From Brachybacterium sp. (GTDB taxonomy: Bacteria > Actinomycetota > Actinomycetes > Actinomycetales > Dermabacteraceae): a stretch of DNA of 5,846 nt. The notes beneath the pieces are model-generated. The model was not told the origin of the DNA, did no database searches, and saw nothing but the letters and a program-made list of their open reading frames with translations. Positions 1-4,690 of the stretch are shown here, piece by piece (the first letter of the stretch is position 1; each line of letters opens with the position of its first letter). The stretch is taken from NCBI GenBank assembly GCA_027322375.1, contig DAHVRS010000188.1:1-5846 (forward strand), read 5' to 3'. The position numbers and the translations under genes are program-made.

Positions 1-220
1 GGGTGGGGATAGAGGTGACGCTGTAGCGCATCGCCAGCTCCTGCTGGTCCTCGGTGTCGACCTTCGCGAAGGTGACGTCCTCGTGGGCCTCGGAGGCCTC
101 TTCGAAGATGGGGGCGAAGCGCTGGCACGGCACGCACCAGCCCGCCCAGAAGTCGATCAGGACGATGCCGTCCTCGACGGTCTTGTCGTGGTTCTCGGTG
201 GTCAGGGTGAGCGTAGCCAT
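1..220 (-). CDS. Thioredoxin (N-terminal 73 residues, truncated by window edge)
   Basis: Seen: the minus strand from the ATG at 220-218 reads open to the left edge. It has the thioredoxin layout: an N-terminal strand/helix, DFWAGWCVPC at residues 23-32 with the redox cysteines C29 and C32, the buried Asp D23, a helix beginning QRFAPIFEEA, the FAKVDTE strand (51-57), and SIPT at 70-73, which supplies the cis-proline loop. About 35 C-terminal residues are missing. Known: thioredoxins are cytosolic dithiol reductases recycled by thioredoxin reductase. The central residue of the CxPC loop is Val rather than the classical Gly, and the APIFEE/VDTE stretch resembles E. coli Trx2 more than Trx1. No in-frame ATG, GTG or TTG lies between this ATG and an upstream stop at 277-275, so the start is well fixed, although the region just before it (ccacgggtc) has no strong Shine-Dalgarno. 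It lies 88 nt downstream of hisS on the same strand, with a hairpin between them. Confidence 0.93.
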   Translation of the reverse strand, partial: MATLTLTTENHDKTVEDGIVLIDFWAGWCVPCQRFAPIFEEASEAHEDVTFAKVDTEDQQELAMRYSVTSIPT

Positions 221-234
221 GACCCGTGGAACGC

Positions 235-267
235 CGCGGCCCCGGGGTTCATTCCCCCGGAGCCGCG
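235..267 (-). terminator. Hairpin between hisS and the thioredoxin gene (terminator or leader structure)
   Basis: Arms 235-247 and 255-267 pair over 13 bp around a 7-nt loop (248-254). The one imperfect position, 241/261, is C·A on the plus strand but G·U on the minus strand, so the structure is best formed in minus-strand RNA, the strand that carries hisS and the thioredoxin gene. There is no U-run after it, as is common for GC-rich actinobacterial terminators. It begins 41 nt after the hisS stop and ends 14 nt before the thioredoxin ATG. It may end the hisS transcript or be a structured leader of the thioredoxin mRNA. Confidence 0.6.
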
Positions 268-308
268 ATGTGACTCAGCTCATCGGCCGATGCGCACTGG
301 TCTGGCGA

Positions 309-1685
309 TCAGTCCTGGGCCTCGGCGGCGTCCTGGGTCTCGGCGGCAAGGACGCGCGGGCGCAGGTCCTCGGCGGGCGGCTGCCAGGTGGTGGCATCGG
401 CCGGGACCTGGTCCCCGCTGCGGATGTCCTTGACCTCGCCCGCGGTGCCGTCGGCGCCGGGGAACCAGATGAAGGGGATCCCGCGGCGGTCCGCGTAGCG
501 GATCTGCTTGCCGAACTTCGCTGCGCTGGGCGCGACCTCGCAGCTGATGCCACGGCTGCGCAGCTGCCGCGCGGCCGCATCGCTCTGCCCGCGGTGCGCC
601 TCGTCCGCGACCGAGACCAGCACGCAGGTGGGCACGGTGCGGGTCGGGGCCGCCATTCCGGCGGAGAGAAGGCGGGAGACCAGACGGGAGAGACCGATCG
701 AGAGGCCCACGCCCGGGTAGGTGTGGCGGTTGTCGGCGGCGAGCTCGTCGTAGCGGCCGCCGGAGCAGATCGAGCCGAGCGACTCGTGGCCGGCCACGAA
801 GGTCTCGAAGACGGTGCCGGTGTAGTAGTCCAGACCTCGCGCGATCGAGAGGTCGGCGACGACGACACCGGGCACAGAGGCCTCGACGCGCTCGAGGACG
901 GCGGAGAGCTCGGTGATGCCCTGCTCGAGCATCTCCCCGCTGCCGCCGAGGTCCCGCACCTGCTGGGCGAAGGACGTGTCCGAGGTGCGGATCGCGGCGT
1001 AGGCGAGGCATGCCTCGGCCTGCTCCGCGCTCGCCCCGGCCTCGTTGATCAGCAGCTCGCGGACCGCGTCGGCGCCGATCTTGGGGAGCTTGTCCAGAGA
1101 GCGCAGCACCGCGGTGTGGTCCTCGAAGCCGAGGGAGCGGAAGAAGCCCTCGGAGAGGCGGCGGTTGTTCGCGTGGATCGTGAAGGACGGCAGCGGGAGC
1201 CGGTCGAGGATCTCCGCCATCACCATCGCGACCTCGGCCTCGATGTGCCCGGGCAGGGAGTTCTGGCCGATCACGTCGAGATCGGCCTGATAGAACTCGC
1301 GGAAGCGACCGTCCTGGGGCCGCTCCCCGCGCCACACCTTCTGGATCTGGTAGCGGCGGAAGGGGAAGGAGAGGTCGTTCTGGTGCTCGAGCACGTAGCG
1401 GGCCAGCGGCACGGTGAGGTCGAAGTGCAGCCCGAGGGTGCGCGAGCGGTCCGCGCCTGCGTCCTCGTCGCCCTCCTCGGCGTGCAGTCGGCGCAGTACG
1501 TACACCTCCTTGTCGATCTCGCCCTTGCGCAGCAGCTGCTCGAGCGGCTCGACGGCACGCGTCTCGATGCCGGAGAACCCGTGCAGCTCCGCGACCTCGC
1601 GGAACACGTCCAGGACGTGCTGCTCGACGAGGCGCTCCGCGGGGAGCCACTCCGGGAATCCTGACAGGGCGGCGATCTTCGCCAT
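309..1685 (-). CDS. hisS: Histidyl-tRNA synthetase, eukaryote-like subtype
   Basis: Cytosolic class II aminoacyl-tRNA synthetase that ligates histidine to tRNA-His using ATP; 458 aa. Seen: HFDLTVPLARYV (87-98); class II motif 2 at about 112-140 (KVWRGERP then FREFYQADLDVIG) with the ATP-contacting Arg in WRGERP; the histidine-specific loop ARGLDYYTGTVFE (282-294); SGGRYDELA (308-316); motif 3 GVGLSIGLSRL (325-335); and a C-terminal anticodon-binding domain (about 350-440). The start is set at ATG 1685-1683, giving MAKIAALSGFPEWLP, because relatives of this subtype begin this way as I recall, and an AGAAGGA Shine-Dalgarno lies 10 nt upstream. An in-frame ATG 14 codons earlier (1727) falls inside a likely -10 box. 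The usual bacterial N-terminal PRGTxD-type signature is absent and the LxFDLTVPxARY/FYQxDxD wording resembles eukaryotic HisRS. It is divergent from the DUF349 gene and precedes the thioredoxin gene. Confidence 0.96.
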   Translation of the reverse strand: MAKIAALSGFPEWLPAERLVEQHVLDVFREVAELHGFSGIETRAVEPLEQLLRKGEIDKEVYVLRRLHAEEGDEDAGADRSRTLGLHFDLTVPLARYVLEHQNDLSFPFRRYQIQKVWRGERPQDGRFREFYQADLDVIGQNSLPGHIEAEVAMVMAEILDRLPLPSFTIHANNRRLSEGFFRSLGFEDHTAVLRSLDKLPKIGADAVRELLINEAGASAEQAEACLAYAAIRTSDTSFAQQVRDLGGSGEMLEQGITELSAVLERVEASVPGVVVADLSIARGLDYYTGTVFETFVAGHESLGSICSGGRYDELAADNRHTYPGVGLSIGLSRLVSRLLSAGMAAPTRTVPTCVLVSVADEAHRGQSDAAARQLRSRGISCEVAPSAAKFGKQIRYADRRGIPFIWFPGADGTAGEVKDIRSGDQVPADATTWQPPAEDLRPRVLAAETQDAAEAQD

Positions 1686-1692
1686 GCGGGGC

Positions 1693-1700
1693 ACATCCTT
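1693..1700 (-). promoter_or_regulatory. Shine-Dalgarno deciding the hisS start
   Basis: The minus strand reads AGAAGGA about 10 nt before the ATG at 1685-1683. The longer in-frame start at 1727 has only a G-run before it. This, with the N-terminus expected for the subtype, favours the 458-residue protein over a 472-residue one. Confidence 0.6.
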
Positions 1701-1709
1701 CTGGGTCGT

Positions 1710-1725
1710 GGGCACGTGCCTGCCC
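1710..1725 (-). promoter_or_regulatory. Palindrome/small hairpin in the hisS leader
   Basis: ggcacgtgcc (1711-1720) is a perfect 10-bp palindrome at or just after the predicted hisS transcription start. In minus-strand RNA, GGGCA (1725-1721) can pair with TGCCC (1714-1710) around a 6-nt loop. A second TGCCC (1693-1689), between the Shine-Dalgarno and the ATG, could compete for the same GGGCA. It could be an operator or a weak leader structure; there is no direct evidence of function. Confidence 0.25.
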
Positions 1726-1731
1726 ATTATC
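1726..1731 (-). promoter_or_regulatory. Candidate -10 box of the hisS promoter
   Basis: The minus strand reads GATAAT at 1731-1726, five of six matches to the sigma-70/HrdB-type consensus and conspicuously AT-rich in this GC-rich DNA. It would start transcription near 1719, giving a leader of about 34 nt before the hisS ATG. No convincing -35 hexamer is seen at 16-19 bp spacing, which is not rare in actinobacterial promoters. Confidence 0.4.
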
Positions 1732-1792
1732 CCCCGTCGGCCCCGGAGGAGGGTCCTGTCCGGACGAGGCCGCCCGCACCCGGCGTCCGCTG

Positions 1793-1798
1793 TAGAGT
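1793..1798 (+). promoter_or_regulatory. Weak candidate -10 box for the DUF349 gene
   Basis: TAGAGT fits the TAnnnT pattern typical of actinobacterial -10 elements and sits in the divergent gap with hisS. No matching -35 is visible. It would give a leader of about 100 nt before the GTG start at 1905. The rest of the gap 1686-1904 shows no gene, RNA or strong repeat. Confidence 0.25.
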
Positions 1799-1890
1799 TC
1801 CGGGAGTCGGTGCGTCCCGAGAGGTCGCGCCGCGTCCCTGCCCGACCGCCGATCCAGGCGGCAGTGTCCCGCCCCGCAGCGGATCCCGTC

Positions 1891-1897
1891 GAAGGAG
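1891..1897 (+). promoter_or_regulatory. Shine-Dalgarno for the DUF349 gene
   Basis: GAAGGAG is a near-ideal ribosome binding site, 7 nt before the GTG at 1905-1907. It fixes this GTG as the start. The frame extends upstream to an ATG at 1716, but that stretch covers the divergent promoter region and hisS leader and is not plausible as protein. Confidence 0.85.
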
Positions 1898-1904
1898 CTC
1901 AATC

Positions 1905-3644
1905 GTGAGCGAGTCCGAGTCGCCCGTCCCCGCGTCGACCCCCGCCGAGCCCAGTGCCGAGCAGGTCGCCGACCAGCCCGTGACCACCCCGGCCGAGCCC
2001 GCCGCAGAGGAAGCCCCGGCGCAGCCCGCTGAGGAAGCCGTCCCTGAGCAGCCTGCCGACGAGCGGCCCTCCGACGAGGCCGCCGCCGCTGAGCAGCCGG
2101 CCGAGCCCGCGGCGGAGGAGCCTCCTGCAGAGGCTCCCGCCGAGGAGACTTCGGCCGACGATGCTGCGGCCGACGAAGCACCGGCGGAGACGCCGGCCGA
2201 CACCGCGGCGGCACCAGCCGCTCCGGTCCCTGCTGCGCCGAAGCCCGGTGCCCCCAAGCCCGGCGCGCCGAAGCCGGGCGCCGGCCCGCGCCCCGTGCAC
2301 GCTCCGTCTCCCGCCGCGCTCGCGGCGAAGAAGCCGACCGCGGCTCTGCTCCCGGTCGCTCCCCCGGTCACCGAGTACGACCCCGCGAAGATCGCCGAGG
2401 CGAAGACCTTCGGCACCGTCGCGGAAGACGGCACCGTCACCGTGCAGGACGGCACGCAGGCCCGGACCATCGGCACGGCCTCCTCGCAGGACCATGACGA
2501 GGCGCTCGAGCCCTTCGCGAAGGCCTACCTGGACCTGGTCGCGTTCCTGGACCTCACCCAGACCACGCTGAACGCGCCCGAGCACACCCAGAACGAGCTC
2601 AACCGGCTGCTGGAGAACCTCCGCAAGAACCTCAAGGAGCCGCAGGTCGTCGGGGACATCCCGGCGCTGCGCGCCCGCGCGGCGGAGCTGCGCGAGCAGG
2701 CCAAGGAGAAGATCCACGCGCTCGAGGCGGCACGGTCCGAGGCTCGCGCGGAGTCGGCCCGTCGCCGCACGGAGTTCGTCGAGTCGATCGAGAAGCTCGT
2801 GGCGACGAATCCGGAGCAGATCTCCTGGAAGAACGCCGGGGAGACCATGCGCCAGATGGTCCCCACCTGGAAGCAGATGCAGCAGGAGGACGTACCGCTG
2901 GACCGTCCCACCGAGGAGGGACTGTGGAAGCGGCTCTCCGCGGCGCGGGCGACCTTCGACCGGAAGCGCAAGCAGTTCTTCTCCGAGCTCGATTCGAAGC
3001 ACTCCGAGGCCGCGAAGGTCAAGGAGGAGCTGATCGCTCGCGCCGAGTCGATGCAGGACTCGACCGACTGGGGCCCCACCGTCCGCGCCTACAAGGACCT
3101 CATGGACGAGTGGCGCCGCGCACCGCGTGGGGCGCGCAAGAAGGACGACGCCCAGTGGAAGCGGTTCAAGGCGGCGCAGGACACCTTCTTCGCGGCTCGC
3201 AATGCCGATCTGCACGAGACCGAGGCAGAGCAGCGTGTGAACCTCGAAACGAAGGAGGCGCTGCTGGTCGAGGCTGAGGCGATCGATCCCTCGAAGGATC
3301 TCGAGGGCGCGAAGAAGGCGCTGCGCTCGGTCCAGGACCGCTGGGAGGAGGCCGGCAAGGTGCCGCGCGGCGACATGCGCCGCATCGATGATCGCCTCCG
3401 CGCCGTCGAGCGCGCCGTGAAGAACGCCGAGCAGGACGAGTGGCGTCGCACGGACCCGCGCACTCGTGCTCGGGTCGAGGGCGCGTCCTCGCAGCTGCAC
3501 TCGGCGATCGCGTCGTACCAGGAGGCGCTGGACAAGGCCGTCGCCGGTGGCGATCCGAAGAAGATCGCTGAGGCGGAGGCGGCTCTCGAGGCGCGTCGCG
3601 AGTGGCTCGCCGTCATCGAGCGCTCCGCCCGCGACCTCGGCTGA
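1905..3644 (+). CDS. DUF349 domain protein with acidic disordered N-terminus
   Basis: 579 aa, GTG start chosen by the strong Shine-Dalgarno. Seen, in order: a low-complexity Ala/Pro/Glu-rich acidic tail (1-110); a basic Pro-rich linker with three PKPGA repeats (112-126); a short strand-rich module, KTFGTVAEDGTVTV to about 195, of the 'FGxVxEDGTV' kind found before DUF349 in actinobacterial homologues; a helical, charged coiled-coil-like stretch (200-300); and then about three DUF349-like repeats (about 302-365, 375-436 and 450-510), recognisable by spaced Trp residues such as W308, W321, W389, W403, W418 and W480, followed by a helical tail. There is no signal peptide or membrane segment, so it is predicted cytosolic. 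The biochemical role of DUF349 proteins is not established to my knowledge. Their recurrent position between rel and hisS in actinobacteria suggests, only by association, a link to translation or stress physiology. The gene is probably monocistronic: promoter gap before it and a terminator-like hairpin 24 nt after its stop. Confidence 0.92.
   Translation: MSESESPVPASTPAEPSAEQVADQPVTTPAEPAAEEAPAQPAEEAVPEQPADERPSDEAAAAEQPAEPAAEEPPAEAPAEETSADDAAADEAPAETPADTAAAPAAPVPAAPKPGAPKPGAPKPGAGPRPVHAPSPAALAAKKPTAALLPVAPPVTEYDPAKIAEAKTFGTVAEDGTVTVQDGTQARTIGTASSQDHDEALEPFAKAYLDLVAFLDLTQTTLNAPEHTQNELNRLLENLRKNLKEPQVVGDIPALRARAAELREQAKEKIHALEAARSEARAESARRRTEFVESIEKLVATNPEQISWKNAGETMRQMVPTWKQMQQEDVPLDRPTEEGLWKRLSAARATFDRKRKQFFSELDSKHSEAAKVKEELIARAESMQDSTDWGPTVRAYKDLMDEWRRAPRGARKKDDAQWKRFKAAQDTFFAARNADLHETEAEQRVNLETKEALLVEAEAIDPSKDLEGAKKALRSVQDRWEEAGKVPRGDMRRIDDRLRAVERAVKNAEQDEWRRTDPRTRARVEGASSQLHSAIASYQEALDKAVAGGDPKKIAEAEAALEARREWLAVIERSARDLG
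2238..2282 (+). repeat. Three tandem 15-nt units encoding PKPGA
   Basis: Three consecutive units encode PKPGA (residues 112-126 of the DUF349 protein). Synonymous third positions differ (ccg/ccc, ggt/ggc, gcc/gcg), so the peptide is kept while the DNA repeat has drifted. It forms a basic hinge between the acidic tail and the folded part. Confidence 0.8.
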
Positions 3645-3668
3645 GACCCCCGCACACTCTCCCTCCAC

Positions 3669-3701
3669 CGCCCCCGCTCGTCCACAGGACGGGCGGGGGC
3701 G
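3669..3701 (+). terminator. Intrinsic terminator-like hairpin after the DUF349 gene
   Basis: Arms 3669-3683 and 3687-3701 form a 15-bp, very GC-rich stem with one wobble (U3678·G3692) and a 3-nt loop (aca). The stem starts 24 nt after the stop codon. Only two T's follow, so it is a U-poor terminator of the kind common in high-GC actinobacteria. Confidence 0.85.
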
Positions 3702-3730
3702 TTGCCGTCGGGACAGGAAGGGACCAGAGT
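3702..3730 (+). promoter_or_regulatory. Candidate promoter for a leaderless AbiEi-like mRNA
   Basis: TTGCCG (3702-3707, 4/6 to TTGACA) and CAGAGT (3725-3730, 3/6 to TATAAT, keeping the important A2 and T6) are separated by exactly 17 bp. Transcription would start about 7 nt downstream, at or next to the A of the ATG at 3737. The weak -10 makes this tentative. An alternative is a purine-rich AGGAAGGGA at 3715-3723 used as a distant Shine-Dalgarno (13-nt spacing) in a transcript starting further upstream. Confidence 0.3.
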
Positions 3731-3736
3731 CAGGTC

Positions 3737-4690
3737 ATGCGCCCGAAGACACCGCCGTCTCCCGCCCCGACACTCGCCGCCGCACCCGACGGCCGACGGA
3801 TCATCCCGCCTCTCCCGCTCTCCGAGGACGCGCTGCACGCTGGCACCGCGCCACCGGACGGCGCCACACTGCCCGCCGACGGCCTCCTGCCGGGCACCGC
3901 CGTCACTCCCTCCGCTCGGGCCCCGGCCCCGCCCCTGGCACGCTCCGAGCTCCTCGCCCTCGCCGCCGCGTCACCGCCGTTCGAGGAGTCGGACCCGTGC
4001 GCGGCGTGGTCGCTGCACGCCGCCGAGCTCGCCGCGCCGCTCGCGCAGCAGCTGGAGGGCTTCGAGGAGACTCCCTCGACCCAGGTCCTGGTCGCCGAGG
4101 GGAAGCTCGTGCGTCTGATGCCCGGACTGTTCCTGCCCCCGGACCTGCTCACCACTGCAGTGCAGCGCGCCCTCGCGCTGGGCTGCGCGCTCGGTGAGCA
4201 TCTGCAGGGACGGCATGTGATCGCGGGACGCTCCGCCGCCTGGGTGCTGCTCGGCGGCCAACCGCCGGAGCCCGTGGAGCTGCTGACCCCGCTGCACCGG
4301 CCCGGGCCCGCCGGGGTGCGGCTGCGCACCGGGCGCCTCTCCACGCGGGATGTGGAAATGCTCGGCGGAGCACCGCTGACGGTCCCCGGCCGCACGGCGA
4401 CGGACCTGCTGCGCTTCACCCCCGCCTATCTCGCCGTGCCCGTGCTGCTCCGGCTGCTGCGCGGTGGGCATGTCCGGCCGGAGGAGGTGCGGCATCAGCT
4501 GTGGACGGTGCGCCGTCATCCCGGGGTGCGGGCGGCGCGGAAGCGCTTCGAGCTGCTGCTCACTGCCGTGCCAGATGCCGCTCGGTCCCCAGCGCCCAGC
4601 ACATCTCTCGCGCTGTCGCCCAGGGCCTCTCAGACGCTGGTCAGGGGTGCGCCGGTGCCCACGGGCTTGCCATCAGCGGTGACACGGTAG
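3737..4690 (+). CDS. AbiEi-like (type IV antitoxin-family) protein, orphan
   Basis: 317 aa from the ATG at 3737; no later ATG occurs before residue 128, and earlier in-frame sequence runs through the terminator. Seen: a Pro/Ala-rich, probably disordered N-terminus (1-70); a degenerate winged-helix-like segment ending in VAEGKLVRLMPGLFLPPD (119-136), matching the 'rlvrrGrLvrvrrGvYvlp' pattern of AbiEi N-termini; VIAGRSAAWVLLG (161-173), the 'isHrSAAwlhG' helix; VELLTP (180-185); a basic RLRTGRLSTRDVEML (195-209); GAPLTVPGRTATDLLRF (211-227), the 'G.pvTsp.RTavDlar' signature; and a helical end with RRHPGVRAARKRFELL (259-274). Known: AbiEi represses its operon and counteracts the nucleotidyltransferase toxin AbiEii. 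No toxin gene is adjacent, so a stand-alone regulator is as likely as an antitoxin. The family call rests on pattern memory, not on a search. Its last 20 codons overlap rel on the opposite strand. Confidence 0.8.
   Translation: MRPKTPPSPAPTLAAAPDGRRIIPPLPLSEDALHAGTAPPDGATLPADGLLPGTAVTPSARAPAPPLARSELLALAAASPPFEESDPCAAWSLHAAELAAPLAQQLEGFEETPSTQVLVAEGKLVRLMPGLFLPPDLLTTAVQRALALGCALGEHLQGRHVIAGRSAAWVLLGGQPPEPVELLTPLHRPGPAGVRLRTGRLSTRDVEMLGGAPLTVPGRTATDLLRFTPAYLAVPVLLRLLRGGHVRPEEVRHQLWTVRRHPGVRAARKRFELLLTAVPDAARSPAPSTSLALSPRASQTLVRGAPVPTGLPSAVTR
4630..4690. other. Tail-to-tail overlap of the AbiEi-like gene and rel
   Basis: The plus-strand gene stops at TAG 4688-4690 and rel stops at TGA 4632-4630 on the minus strand, so 61 bp code on both strands. 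Here the overlap encodes the non-conserved tails of both proteins: the last 20 residues of the AbiEi-like protein, and on the rel side the end of the ACT domain plus its tail. No bidirectional terminator is seen between the genes, so each transcript probably runs into the other gene. Confidence 0.85.

Noticed and set aside
54..1664. 536-codon open frame on the plus strand across hisS
   Set aside because: It is antisense to clear HisRS motifs, has low-complexity Arg/Gly/Leu/Val composition, and arises because third-position G/C bias removes stops.
1686..1727. Start of hisS 14 codons upstream
   Set aside because: That ATG lies in the likely -10 element GATAAT. The downstream ATG has AGAAGGA and the expected N-terminus.
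1716..1904. 63-codon upstream extension of the DUF349 frame from an ATG at 1716
   Set aside because: It would cover the hisS promoter and leader, and the GTG at 1905 has an ideal GAAGGAG site.
280..2214. 644-codon minus-strand frame spanning hisS and the start of the DUF349 gene
   Set aside because: Its translation is Arg/Pro/Ala-rich with no recognisable domain, and it crosses the divergent promoter region. It is a shadow of hisS.
1905..2235. Possible tandem-repeat locus in the Ala/Pro/Glu-rich start of the DUF349 gene
   Set aside because: Only compositional bias is seen; apart from the three PKPGA units there is no regular period.
1899..3668. 589-codon minus-strand frame opposite the DUF349 gene
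   Set aside because: It is Leu/Arg/Gly-rich without domains, while the plus strand has a strong Shine-Dalgarno, DUF349 repeats and a terminator matching its end.
3602..3736. 45-codon upstream extension of the AbiEi-like frame
   Set aside because: It overlaps the end of the DUF349 gene and reads through the terminator stem, giving a Pro/Arg run.
4590..4615. 6-bp inverted repeat (cagcgc/gcgctg) downstream of rel as a rel terminator
   Set aside because: The stem is short, the loop is 14 nt, and it lies inside the opposing coding region; expected by chance at this GC content.
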